Positions 7,325-15,321 of a stretch of DNA of 64,000 nt are shown piece after piece. A model generated the notes under the pieces. That model was not told where the DNA came from, made no database searches, and saw nothing but the letters and a program-made list of their open reading frames with translations. The stretch comes from an uncultured Streptococcus sp. (GTDB lineage Bacteria > Bacillota > Bacilli > Lactobacillales > Streptococcaceae). Position 1 is the first letter of the stretch. Every line of letters begins with the position of its first letter. The stretch spans positions 1 through 64,000 of the forward strand of contig CAKQDX010000005.1 of NCBI GenBank assembly GCA_934229725.1, written 5' to 3'. Made by a program: the position numbers and the translations under genes.

Positions 7325-8428
7325 ATGAAAACAAAATATTTTAAATATTTATGGTTTGTAGTTATCCTTGGCTTATTTGTTTTTTCAATGTTTACCATAA
7401 GAATGAAAACGAAAACTGATATTCAAGATAGAATTTATCAAAAATGGGAAAAACACTTCGTGGTCAAAAAAGGCAACGAAGCATATGTCAAAACTACTAA
7501 TGACAAAGACAAAGATGTTGTTCTTTCCGAGTCACAAAGTTACGGAATGCTAATCACCGTGCGAGCAGCTAAGAAAGGTTTAGCTAATCAAAAAGATTTT
7601 GAAAGACTCTACAAGTATTATTTGTCACATCGTATTGAAGGCAATCAACTGATGTCTTGGGAACAAATTGTTCAAAAAAGTGCTAAAAATGTTGATGATC
7701 ACAATGCAACTGACGGGGACCTTTATATTGCCTATGCCTTGATTGAAGCCTCAAAACAATGGCCAAGCCATAAAGATGAGTATCAAACACAGGCCAAGGC
7801 TCTCTTGCAGGATATTCTCAAGTATAACTATAATGAAAATACTGGAATTTTAACTGTTGGGAACTGGGCAAACAAAGATTCCAAATATTATAATCTTATG
7901 AGAACTTCAGATACTGTGCCTAAACAGTTCCAAGCTTTTTATGAAGTTACGAAAGATAAAAAATGGTTGGGCATCAATAATAAGATGTTAAGTAGTCTTG
8001 AAAAAATTAGTTCTGAGACTAAGACTGGATTAATTCCAGACTTTATCTGGGTGGATAAATCAGGGGCTCGTGTGGTTAAGCCTTATACCATCTCAAATCA
8101 GTTTGATTCTACTTATTCTTATAATGCTTGTCGTCTTCCATACAATCTTACTCAAAGTAACGATGAAAAGAGTCAGAAAGTCCTTAATAAGATGTTGGAT
8201 TTCTTTATGACCCAGAAAAATGTCTTTTCAAATTACAATTTGTCTGGTAAGTTTTTAGATGACCACCAAGCTGCAAGCTTTAAAGCACCAATTGCTTTTG
8301 CGGCTGAGAAGGATCAAAAGTACTTGAAATTAGTTCAGCAGAATAAGATTGTCTTTATGCAGGACCTTCCTGTTAAGAATTATTATGATTCTGCGATTAT
8401 TACTTTAGTAGCCATGGAATTCTTCTAA
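7325..8428 (+). CDS. Membrane-anchored glycoside hydrolase family 8 protein
   Basis: 367 residues. An uncleaved signal anchor at about 8-26 puts the enzyme outside the membrane. GH8 landmarks are visible: LSESQSYGM (67-75) with the likely acid Glu69, and ATDGDLYIAYAL (128-139) with the conserved Asp130. GH8 enzymes cut beta-1,4 chains (cellulose, chitosan) and accompany synthase-dependent polymers, for example BcsZ; Listeria has a comparable glycanase for its Pss polymer. Last gene of the operon, eight bases after the synthase, ending at a strong terminator. Probably trims or releases the polymer. Confidence 0.85.
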   Translation: MKTKYFKYLWFVVILGLFVFSMFTIRMKTKTDIQDRIYQKWEKHFVVKKGNEAYVKTTNDKDKDVVLSESQSYGMLITVRAAKKGLANQKDFERLYKYYLSHRIEGNQLMSWEQIVQKSAKNVDDHNATDGDLYIAYALIEASKQWPSHKDEYQTQAKALLQDILKYNYNENTGILTVGNWANKDSKYYNLMRTSDTVPKQFQAFYEVTKDKKWLGINNKMLSSLEKISSETKTGLIPDFIWVDKSGARVVKPYTISNQFDSTYSYNACRLPYNLTQSNDEKSQKVLNKMLDFFMTQKNVFSNYNLSGKFLDDHQAASFKAPIAFAAEKDQKYLKLVQQNKIVFMQDLPVKNYYDSAIITLVAMEFF

Positions 8429-8450
8429 GTAATAGTTAACTAATGACTCA

Positions 8451-8505
8451 AAATCTTCCCTAAACCTGTTATTTGGAAACAGTAGCATTAGGGAAGATTT
8501 TTTCT
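8451..8505 (+). terminator. Terminator of the EPS operon
   Basis: AATCTTCCCTAA pairs with TTAGGGAAGATT around an inner CTGTT/AACAG hairpin and is followed by TTTTTT. Confidence 0.9.
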
Positions 8506-8682
8506 TACGACTAATGATTGAAAATAAATTAAATTTCAATCTCGAATGAGCATGGAAAATCTCATTTTGAAAGGTTCTTAAGTTGGTTAACAATTGCTCT
8601 TAATGGTAAAAACTAATAAAGAAATCAAATGTAAAAAGTCGTATTTTTAATGATTCTTCTTATGTTTTATGTAAGTCTTCTA

Positions 8683-8691
8683 TGATATAAT
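8683..8691 (+). promoter_or_regulatory. Extended -10 of the DUF1146 gene, leaderless geometry
   Basis: TGATATAAT (8683-8691); the ATG begins at 8698, seven bases after the last T. The same nine bases occur in front of the 488 gene. No SD motif. Confidence 0.6.
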
Positions 8692-8697
8692 AGACTG

Positions 8698-8934
8698 ATG
8701 ACTATTTTAAATGATATGGTTCCTTTAGCGAGCCACTTGGTTTTTATTGGTTTAACTTATCAAATGGTGAATACGCTTTTTGATTGGGAAAAAATAACCA
8801 AGAATGTTATTGTTAACACTGGAAAATTGCGATTATTCTTGCTTTTTATTAGTATTGCCATTGGTTTTCTAGTAAGTTCATTCTTTATATATGTTTTGAC
8901 GCTATGTCAATCGTTAGCAAGCTCAATATCTTAA
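8698..8934 (+). CDS. DUF1146 (YwzB-like) membrane protein
   Basis: 78 residues with helices at about 8-25 and 44-72 and the family-like FDWEKI segment between them. DUF1146 proteins sit next to murA in many Firmicutes (ywzB-murA in Bacillus), as here. Function unknown; the linkage suggests a role near peptidoglycan precursor synthesis or the F-type ATPase, but nothing in the sequence decides this. It has no ribosome-binding site and its start coincides with the predicted transcription start. Confidence 0.8.
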   Translation: MTILNDMVPLASHLVFIGLTYQMVNTLFDWEKITKNVIVNTGKLRLFLLFISIAIGFLVSSFFIYVLTLCQSLASSIS

Positions 8935-8956
8935 ATTAGTGATTTTACCAGACTTT

Positions 8957-8965
8957 TGATATAAT
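8957..8965 (+). promoter_or_regulatory. murA promoter, extended -10
   Basis: TGATATAAT, the third occurrence of these nine bases in the first 9 kb. Here the leader is about 30 bases and carries a normal SD (GAAAGGA, 8989-8995). Confidence 0.65.
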
Positions 8966-9001
8966 ACAAAAAGATGAAATTGACCCTTGAAAGGAATCCT
9001 T

Positions 9002-10273
9002 ATGGATAAAATTATTGTACAGGGTGGCAACACTCGATTAAGTGGTGAGGTTGTCATTGAAGGTGCTAAAAACGCTGTTCTGCCATTATTGGCTGCGACT
9101 ATTTTAGCCTCTGAAGGTCAGACAACCTTGACTAATGTTCCAATCTTGTCAGATGTTTACACCATGAATAATGTGGTTCGTGGCTTGGATATTGCTGTAG
9201 ACTTTGACGAAGAAAATAATACTGTAGTAGTTGATGCTAGTGGTGAGATTCTAGATCAAGCACCTTACGAATATGTTAGTAAAATGCGTGCTTCCATCGT
9301 AGTACTTGGACCTATTCTTGCTCGTAATGGTCATGCTAAGGTTTCTATGCCTGGTGGTTGTACCATCGGTAGTCGTCCGATTGACCTCCACCTCAAAGGT
9401 TTGGAAGCTATGGGAGCTAAGATTACCCAGGTTGGTGGCGATATAACAGCGACTGCTGACAAACTCAAAGGTGCAACTATTTATATGGACTTTCCATCTG
9501 TTGGTGCCACTCAGAACCTTATGATGGCAGCGACTTTGGCTGATGGAGTCACAACTATTGAAAATGCTGCGCGTGAACCAGAAATTGTTGATTTGGCGTT
9601 ACTTCTAAATGAAATGGGTGCAGATGTCAAAGGTGCCGGAACTGAAACGCTTGTGATTAAAGGTGTTAAAGCTCTCCATGGTGCGAAACATTCTGTTGTT
9701 CAGGATCGTATTGAAGCAGGAACTTTTATGGTCGGAGCAGCTATGACCTCAGGAGATATTCTTATCAAAGATGCCATCTGGGAGCATAACCGTCCTTTGA
9801 TTTCTAAATTACTGGAAATGGGTGTCGACGTTAAGGAAGAAGAAGGAGGCATTCGTGTTACATCTGATGTTTCGAAATTGAAACCAGTAACCGTTAAAAC
9901 TCTTCCTCATCCAGGTTTTCCAACGGATATGCAGGCTCAATTCACAGCGCTTATGGCAGTGGTTAAGGGTGAATCAACGATGATTGAAACTGTCTTTGAG
10001 AATCGTTTCCAACACCTGGAAGAAATGCGTCGTATGGGACTTCATTCAGAAATTCTTCGCGATACAGCAATGATTCACGGTGGTTTGCCACTTCAAGGTG
10101 CTCAAGTTATGTCTACTGACCTTCGAGCTTCAGCAGCTCTCATTCTTACAGGAATGGTAGCTGAAGGGACAACGACAGTCGGTAAATTGACACATTTGGA
10201 TCGTGGTTACTATCAATTCCATGAGAAACTAGCTAAACTAGGAGCCAACATTACACGTGTAAGTGAGGCTTAA
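9002..10273 (+). CDS. murA: UDP-N-acetylglucosamine 1-carboxyvinyltransferase MurA
   Basis: 423 residues from ATG 9002 (GAAAGGA six bases ahead; the in-frame TTG at 8987 lies within that region). It carries the conserved EGAKNAVLPLLAA near 20 and PGGCTIGSRPIDLHLKG with catalytic Cys120, the fosfomycin target. It transfers enolpyruvate from PEP to UDP-GlcNAc, the first committed step of peptidoglycan synthesis. Streptococci have two paralogues; the epuA-endA neighbourhood identifies this copy as the one linked to the nuclease locus. Confidence 0.95.
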   Translation: MDKIIVQGGNTRLSGEVVIEGAKNAVLPLLAATILASEGQTTLTNVPILSDVYTMNNVVRGLDIAVDFDEENNTVVVDASGEILDQAPYEYVSKMRASIVVLGPILARNGHAKVSMPGGCTIGSRPIDLHLKGLEAMGAKITQVGGDITATADKLKGATIYMDFPSVGATQNLMMAATLADGVTTIENAAREPEIVDLALLLNEMGADVKGAGTETLVIKGVKALHGAKHSVVQDRIEAGTFMVGAAMTSGDILIKDAIWEHNRPLISKLLEMGVDVKEEEGGIRVTSDVSKLKPVTVKTLPHPGFPTDMQAQFTALMAVVKGESTMIETVFENRFQHLEEMRRMGLHSEILRDTAMIHGGLPLQGAQVMSTDLRASAALILTGMVAEGTTTVGKLTHLDRGYYQFHEKLAKLGANITRVSEA

Positions 10274-10274
10274 T

Positions 10275-10463
10275 ATGGAAACTGGTAAAGGCTATGTTTT
10301 TCGTCAATTATTGCTTGTTTTAATCGTTTGTTTGGTTAGTCTTGCTTTTCTGGCCCTTGGTTTAATGGTTGGCTATGCCGTCTTAGGTGAGGGTAAGGAT
10401 CCAATAAACATCTTAAAACCAGAAACCTGGCAAGCAATCGTTGCTAAATTTACAGGAAAATAA
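10275..10463 (+). CDS. epuA: EpuA-like small membrane protein
   Basis: 62 residues from ATG 10275 (GTGAGG six bases ahead, inside the end of murA), one hydrophobic helix at about 9-38, then a short extracellular tail ending QAIVAKFTGK. Gene order murA-epuA-endA matches Streptococcus pneumoniae; databases label such proteins EpuA or as an RNA polymerase beta accessory domain. It starts one base after the murA stop, so it is translationally coupled. Function unknown. Confidence 0.75.
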   Translation: METGKGYVFRQLLLVLIVCLVSLAFLALGLMVGYAVLGEGKDPINILKPETWQAIVAKFTGK

Positions 10464-10526
10464 GAGGGAGTGGGCTGTCGTCCTACTCCTTTACTTATGC
10501 AGATTCATAGAAATAGGAAGAACACG

Positions 10527-11408
10527 ATGGCAAAGAGAAAGACATCTTTAACGAATAAACAGAAACGTCAGATTTTCTCATTACTGATAGCAGTCTTGGT
10601 AGTAGTTCTAGGTTATATTGGTACGAGCAATAAGCTTTCGCCTAATAATCCAATCAAGCAGGTAGCCAGTCTAGTCTCGGGAAAATCCAATAACTCTCTA
10701 AAATCTAACGGTTCAACAAGTGGTCAGTCTACACCACAAGAGCAGCTTGCTGAGACAGTGATGACTAGCTCTGTCAAGAGTCAACTTGGAAGCTCCATAG
10801 AATGGAATGGGGCAGGGGCCTATATTATTAATGGGAACAAGACGAATCTAAATGCTAAGGTATCTAGCCAACCTTATGCTAATAACCAAGTCAAAACGGT
10901 TCAAGGCCAAACAGTTCCTACAGTAGCCAATGCCTTGTTAAGTAAAGCGACAAGACAGTATAAGAACCGTCAAGAAACAGGTAATGGATCAACATCATGG
11001 ACACCAGCTGGATGGCACCAGGTCCAAAATCTATCAGGAGAGTATAGTCATGCTGTAGACAGGGGGCATTTGTTAGGTTATGCACTAGTTGGAGGTTTGA
11101 AGGGATTTGATGCCTCCACTTCAAATCCTGAGAATATTGCATTTCAAACAGCTTGGGCCAACGAAGCCAATAGTGATAATTCTACAGGGCAGAACTATTA
11201 TGAAAGTCTTGTACGGAAGGCTCAGGATAAAAACAAACGTGTCCGTTACCGTGTCACTTTAATTTATGATGGAGATAACCTTATACCATCAGGAACGCAT
11301 CTTGAAGCCAAGTCAGCTGACGGATCCCTTGAGTTCAATGTCTTTGTTCCTAATGTACAAGAGGGGATTACCCTAGATTATTATTCAGGTAAAGTAACAG
11401 TGAATTAG
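10527..11408 (+). CDS. endA: Membrane-bound DNA/RNA non-specific endonuclease EndA
   Basis: 293 residues from ATG 10527, chosen because AGGAAG (10515-10520) is at the right distance and the N-terminus becomes MAKRKTSLTNKQKRQ followed by a signal anchor (18-32). The beta-beta-alpha-metal nuclease motif DRGH is at 178-181 (His181 as base), with the metal-site Asn in ENIAFQTAWANEAN. In pneumococcus EndA cuts surface-bound DNA during transformation and degrades host DNA traps. Third gene of the murA unit, ending at a strong terminator. Confidence 0.93.
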   Translation: MAKRKTSLTNKQKRQIFSLLIAVLVVVLGYIGTSNKLSPNNPIKQVASLVSGKSNNSLKSNGSTSGQSTPQEQLAETVMTSSVKSQLGSSIEWNGAGAYIINGNKTNLNAKVSSQPYANNQVKTVQGQTVPTVANALLSKATRQYKNRQETGNGSTSWTPAGWHQVQNLSGEYSHAVDRGHLLGYALVGGLKGFDASTSNPENIAFQTAWANEANSDNSTGQNYYESLVRKAQDKNKRVRYRVTLIYDGDNLIPSGTHLEAKSADGSLEFNVFVPNVQEGITLDYYSGKVTVN

Positions 11409-11414
11409 AGAAAG

Positions 11415-11446
11415 AAATAACGACTCCAATTGGGGTCGTTATTTTT
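11415..11446 (+). terminator. endA terminator
   Basis: AAATAACGACTCC pairs with GGGGTCGTTATTTTT. Confidence 0.85.
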
Positions 11447-11460
11447 AAAGTTCAAAAAAC

Positions 11461-11486
11461 GAAAAACCCACCCGAAGGTGAGTTTC
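11461..11486 (-). terminator. Terminator of transporter operon copy 1
   Basis: On the minus strand AACTCACC-TTCG-GGTGGGTTTTTC, directly after the last permease stop. The same hairpin is repeated after copy 2, so the duplicated unit includes its terminator. Confidence 0.85.
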
Positions 11487-12137
11487 TTATTCACTAGCTT
11501 GCTCCCATTGTTTAGAGAGGTAGCGAGAGTAGCTAGAGATGGTAAAGTTAACCACGAAATAAGCTAAAGCCACGATACCGTACAAGGTAAAAATTTGGCT
11601 TGGTTCGTAGTAACCCCCCATCAAAATTTGACTCTTACCAAACAATTCTTGTAAGGCAATAACAGAGTAAAGGAAAGAAGTATCCTTGATGACTGTTACA
11701 AACTGAGAAATAATTGATGGTAACATCTTACGGATAGCCTGTGGGAAGATAATGTAAACAAAGATTTGCTTATTGGTAAATCCTTGCGACAATCCAGCTT
11801 CCGTTTGTCCATGGTCAATAGAGTTGAGTCCCCCACGAATAATTTCTGCCAAGGCAGCAGACGTAAAGACTGTGAAAGAGGTAATTCCTGCCGCTGTAGA
11901 CTTAAGTTGGAAGACCAAGAAAATAATGAAAATCCAAAGCAAGTTAGGTACATTACGCACAAACTCAATATAGATAGAAGCTATCCAACGAAGAATAGGA
12001 TTTTTGCCGTTACGCATGACCGCAAGAATGGTTCCGAAAAAGGTAGATAGCACAATGATGAAGAAAGACAAGTAAAGTGTCGTCCACAACCCTTGTGCCA
12101 AGAATTTAAGGTTAGTAGCTGATAAAACTTCTGACAT
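11487..12137 (-). CDS. glnP: Amino-acid ABC transporter permease, copy 1 (GlnP-like)
   Basis: 216 residues, about five membrane helices, with the binding-protein-dependent permease EAA loop EAGLSQGFTNKQIFVYIIFPQAI near 130-152. Belongs to the His/Glu/Gln inner-membrane permease family and pairs with the preceding permease as a heterodimer. Last gene of the order ATPase, binding protein, permease, permease, the same as the glutamate transporter glnQHMP of S. mutans. Nearly identical to copy 2 (one Thr/Ala difference at about residue 201). The symbol is by analogy. Confidence 0.85.
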   Translation of the reverse strand: MSEVLSATNLKFLAQGLWTTLYLSFFIIVLSTFFGTILAVMRNGKNPILRWIASIYIEFVRNVPNLLWIFIIFLVFQLKSTAAGITSFTVFTSAALAEIIRGGLNSIDHGQTEAGLSQGFTNKQIFVYIIFPQAIRKMLPSIISQFVTVIKDTSFLYSVIALQELFGKSQILMGGYYEPSQIFTLYGIVALAYFVVNFTISSYSRYLSKQWEQASE

Positions 12138-12148
12138 AGTGGACCTCC

Positions 12149-12847
12149 TTAGTAAGCTTTCTTATTCTCTTCTTCTTTACGACGTGCCCAAGTTGCAAGA
12201 GGGAAACACATGATAAAGTAGAGAAGAGCAGCTCCAGCAAAGGCCGGCACATAATTGGTTGTATCATAAGCCCAAGACTTAGCCGTGAACATAATATCTG
12301 CACCAGAGATGATGGCAACTGTTGAAGTGTTCTTAATCAAGTTAACCACTTGGTTGGTAAGTGGTGGCAAGATAGTACGAACAGCTTGAGGCAAGATAAT
12401 GATACGCATGGTATCGGCATAGGTAAACCCTTGAGACAAAGCCGCTTCGGTTTGACCTTTAGGAACGGCCTCAATACCCGTACGAATAATTTCAGAGATA
12501 TAGGCTCCGGTGTAGATACCCACACAGAGAATAGCCGTCAATGAAATAGGAAGCATGATATGGCCGTCCGTCAAGATTGAAATCCCATAAAAGACAACCA
12601 CGAATTGGACAAGCAGTGGTGTGTTTTGGAAGATTTCGACATAAACACGAGCAATGCCACGAAGCACCTTGTTATGAGTCGAACTCATGGCACCAAAGAT
12701 GAGCCCAAGAAGAAGGGCAACAATCAAGGCACCAATCGAAATACCGAGGGTGTAGAAGAAGCCTTTAGCAAATTGTCCAAAGTTAGCGAAGAAAGCAGCC
12801 CAACGTTCAAGAGCGAAAGGACTAGCCGTTTCAGTTAAAAGATACAT
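12149..12847 (-). CDS. glnM: Amino-acid ABC transporter permease, copy 1 (GlnM-like)
   Basis: 232 residues, about five helices, EAA loop EAALSQGFTYADTMRIIILPQAV near 135-157. Second half of the permease pair, 11 bases before the next gene and 17 after the binding protein. It differs from copy 2 at three residues only (Ala/Thr in ERWAAFF, Ile/Val in DGHIMLP, Ser/Ala in TAKSWAY). Imports polar amino acids with the neighbouring subunits; substrate not shown by sequence. Confidence 0.85.
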   Translation of the reverse strand: MYLLTETASPFALERWAAFFANFGQFAKGFFYTLGISIGALIVALLLGLIFGAMSSTHNKVLRGIARVYVEIFQNTPLLVQFVVVFYGISILTDGHIMLPISLTAILCVGIYTGAYISEIIRTGIEAVPKGQTEAALSQGFTYADTMRIIILPQAVRTILPPLTNQVVNLIKNTSTVAIISGADIMFTAKSWAYDTTNYVPAFAGAALLYFIMCFPLATWARRKEEENKKAY

Positions 12848-12864
12848 AAATTCAGGACTCCTTT

Positions 12865-13698
12865 CTATTTATCTTCAGCCTTAGCTGGTTTTAAGTGGTA
12901 TTTATCGTATAGTTTTTGAAGACTACCGTCTTTTTGCCATTTCGCCAGCAAATCGTTGGTATAGTCAATCAAGTCTTGGTTAGACTTACTTGAAGCAATA
13001 CCGTATTCTTGAGTTTTGAAACCTTCGTTCAAGGTTTTTGTCTTCTTACTTTCATAGCCAGAAAGGATAGATTTATCAACTGAGAAAGCATTTACACGGT
13101 GAGCATAAAGAGATACAGCCAATTCAGGGAAAGAACCGAGTTGAACGTAGTTGAACTTAAGATTGTGGGCTGAGGCATATTCTTGCAAGGCAGCCTTAGT
13201 TGACGCACCTTGAGAAACCCCGATGGTCTTACCATTCAAATCAGAGATTTTGTTAATACCTGAATCCTTAAGAACCAAGAAACCAATTTGGTCATAGTAG
13301 TAAGGATTTGAGATGGCGTAAGATGCCTTACGTTCATCATTGATGGTATAAGTACCGATAAGTAAGTCAATTGTTCCGTTATCCATAAGAGGTTCACGAG
13401 TTTGTGTTGTTACTGGAATATAGTTGACTTTCACTTTGAGCTCATCGGCAATTTTTTTAGCAAGATCGACTTCCATACCCTCGTAGGTATTGGTCTTAGC
13501 AGAATAGTAACCAAAGTTAGGAACGTCCTGCTTAACACCAACGTTAAGTGTACCTCGCTTAACAATTTTTTGAACCGCTTTACTATTTAAGAGCTTGCTC
13601 TTATCTTCAGCCACCGTTTTATGACTTGAGATAAGAAAAACAGTTGCTATAGCTAGAGTGGCGACTGTCAGGTAACGTAAGATTTTTTTGAAAATCAT
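12865..13698 (-). CDS. glnH: Amino-acid-binding protein, copy 1 (GlnH-like)
   Basis: 277 residues with an N-terminal signal or signal anchor (5-24, no lipobox Cys), then a type II periplasmic-binding fold of family 3: SKLLNSKAVQKIVKRGTLNV, TQTREPLMDNGTIDLLIGTY and NAFSVDKSILSGY. The last motif resembles Glu/Asp-binding members. By hand count it differs from copy 2 at about 60 of 277 positions, 25 of them in the first 40 residues, while the last 50 residues are nearly identical. Ligand inferred as glutamate or glutamine. Confidence 0.88.
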   Translation of the reverse strand: MIFKKILRYLTVATLAIATVFLISSHKTVAEDKSKLLNSKAVQKIVKRGTLNVGVKQDVPNFGYYSAKTNTYEGMEVDLAKKIADELKVKVNYIPVTTQTREPLMDNGTIDLLIGTYTINDERKASYAISNPYYYDQIGFLVLKDSGINKISDLNGKTIGVSQGASTKAALQEYASAHNLKFNYVQLGSFPELAVSLYAHRVNAFSVDKSILSGYESKKTKTLNEGFKTQEYGIASSKSNQDLIDYTNDLLAKWQKDGSLQKLYDKYHLKPAKAEDK

Positions 13699-13709
13699 AG
13701 GCCACCTCC

Positions 13710-14477
13710 TTAGGCATCGACTTGAACACGATCAGAATTGTGATCGATAATCTTAGAAAGGAATTGCACCGCACGAGGTTCTGTAGGATTGTCAAAGAAA
13801 CCATCAACATCAGTAGTGTCGACAAGAATTTGACCTTCAGCCATGAAAATGATACGGTCAGCCACACTACGGGCAAAGCCCATTTCGTGGGTAACAACTA
13901 CCATGTTCATACCACCTTTGGCAAGGTTTTGCATAACAGCAAGCACGTCACCAATAGTTTCAGGGTCAAGGGCTGATGTTGGTTCGTCAAAGAGCAAAAG
14001 CTCAGGATTCATAGCGAGACCACGGGCAATAGCGACACGTTGCTTTTGTCCACCTGAAAGCATACCAGGGTAAGAATCTTTCTTATCCCACATGTTAACG
14101 TAGCGAAGGAATTTTTCAGCAGTCTTTTCAGCTTCAGCCTTACTGATGCCGAGAACCTTGATGGGTGCCAAGGTTACATTTTCAAGAACGGTTTTGTGGG
14201 GGTAGAGGTTGAAGTGTTGGAAAACCATACCAGCTTCTTTACGAAGTTCAACCAAATCTTTAGCAGATGCTTCAGTAACGTTATGTCCGTTAACGATGAG
14301 GGTCCCATTCTCAATAGATTCCAAAGCATTAATTGTACGGATAAGGGTAGATTTCCCAGAACCAGAAGGTCCCAAGAGAACCACGACTTGTCCTTTTTCA
14401 ATTTCTAGATTGATATCACGAAGCGCATGATAGTCTCCATAATATTTATTTACATTTTTAAATTCAATAAGTGCCAT
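13710..14477 (-). CDS. glnQ: Amino-acid ABC transporter ATPase, copy 1 (GlnQ-like)
   Basis: 255 residues. Walker A GPSGSGKST near 36-44, signature LSGGQKQRVAIARGLA, Walker B LLLFDEPTSALDPE and the switch His in VTHEMGF. First gene of the operon, behind a TTGACA/TAAAAT promoter and a perfect GlnR box, so probably repressed when nitrogen is plentiful. The protein reads identical to copy 2. AAGGAGA SD. Confidence 0.93.
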   Translation of the reverse strand: MALIEFKNVNKYYGDYHALRDINLEIEKGQVVVLLGPSGSGKSTLIRTINALESIENGTLIVNGHNVTEASAKDLVELRKEAGMVFQHFNLYPHKTVLENVTLAPIKVLGISKAEAEKTAEKFLRYVNMWDKKDSYPGMLSGGQKQRVAIARGLAMNPELLLFDEPTSALDPETIGDVLAVMQNLAKGGMNMVVVTHEMGFARSVADRIIFMAEGQILVDTTDVDGFFDNPTEPRAVQFLSKIIDHNSDRVQVDA

Positions 14478-14502
14478 AAGAGTCTCCTTTAATGGGAATT
14501 CT

Positions 14503-14519
14503 TGTTAGATTATCTAACA
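14503..14519. promoter_or_regulatory. GlnR operator upstream of transporter copy 1
   Basis: TGTTAGATTATCTAACA is a perfect 17-base palindrome and an exact match to the GlnR consensus TGTNA-N7-TNACA. It begins about two bases after the predicted transcription start of the minus-strand operon, a position where bound GlnR would block transcription. No equivalent is present in front of copy 2. Confidence 0.85.
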
Positions 14520-14527
14520 TACAATAA

Positions 14528-14556
14528 ATTTTAGCATAAGTGAAGCTGGATGTCAA
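14528..14556 (-). promoter_or_regulatory. Promoter of transporter operon copy 1
   Basis: On the minus strand TTGACA (14556-14551), 17-base spacer, TAAAAT (14533-14528). Near-consensus; start expected near 14521. Confidence 0.88.
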
Positions 14557-14633
14557 AAAATTCCGAATATTCTTTCAAAACGTTCGCCTTTTACTATATA
14601 ATTAATCACTTTTTTATATAAATATGAGTAAAC

Positions 14634-14659
14634 GAAAAACCCACCCGAAGGTGAGTTTC
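14634..14659 (-). terminator. Terminator of transporter operon copy 2
   Basis: Same CTCACC-TTCG-GGTG hairpin plus TTTTTC as after copy 1. It separates the two operons. Confidence 0.85.
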
Positions 14660-15310
14660 TTATTCACTAGCTTGTTCCCATTGTTTAGAGAGGTAGCGAG
14701 AGTAGCTAGAAATGGCAAAGTTAACGACGAAATAAGCTAGAGCTACGATTCCATACAAGGTAAAGATTTGACTAGGTTCGTAGTAACCACCCATCAAAAT
14801 TTGACTCTTCCCAAACAATTCTTGTAAGGCAATCACAGAGTAAAGGAAAGAAGTATCCTTGATAACTGTTACGAATTGAGAGATGATAGATGGCAACATC
14901 TTACGAATAGCCTGTGGGAAGATAATGTAAACAAAGATTTGCTTGTTAGTAAATCCTTGGGACAATCCAGCTTCCGTTTGGCCATGGTCAATAGAGTTGA
15001 GTCCTCCACGAATAATTTCTGCCAAGGCAGCTGACGTGAAGACCGTGAAAGAGGTAATCCCTGCTGCTGTAGACTTAAGTTGGAAGACCAAGAAAATAAT
15101 GAAAATCCAAAGCAAGTTAGGTACATTACGCACAAACTCGATATAGATAGAAGCTATCCAACGAAGAATAGGGTTTTTACCGTTACGCATTACCGCTAGA
15201 ATGGTTCCGAAAAAGGTAGAGAGCACAATGATGAAGAAAGACAAGTAAAGTGTCGTCCACAACCCTTGTGCCAAGAATTTAAGGTTAGTAGCTGATAAAA
15301 CTTCTGACAT
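14660..15310 (-). CDS. Amino-acid ABC transporter permease, copy 2 (GlnP-like)
   Basis: 216 residues, equal to the copy 1 permease at 11487 except for one Ala/Thr. Same EAA loop and membrane topology. It lies exactly 3,173 bases from its twin, which shows a whole-operon tandem duplication without internal rearrangement. Synonymous differences are scattered, so the copies are not a recent assembly artefact. Works with the copy 2 permease and ATPase, though subunits should be interchangeable with copy 1. Confidence 0.85.
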   Translation of the reverse strand: MSEVLSATNLKFLAQGLWTTLYLSFFIIVLSTFFGTILAVMRNGKNPILRWIASIYIEFVRNVPNLLWIFIIFLVFQLKSTAAGITSFTVFTSAALAEIIRGGLNSIDHGQTEAGLSQGFTNKQIFVYIIFPQAIRKMLPSIISQFVTVIKDTSFLYSVIALQELFGKSQILMGGYYEPSQIFTLYGIVALAYFVVNFAISSYSRYLSKQWEQASE

Positions 15311-15321
15311 AGTGGACCTCC

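Noticed and set aside
8405..8593. 62-residue minus-strand ORF
   Set aside because: It spans the EPS operon terminator and the end of the GH8 gene, with no SD and no recognisable features.
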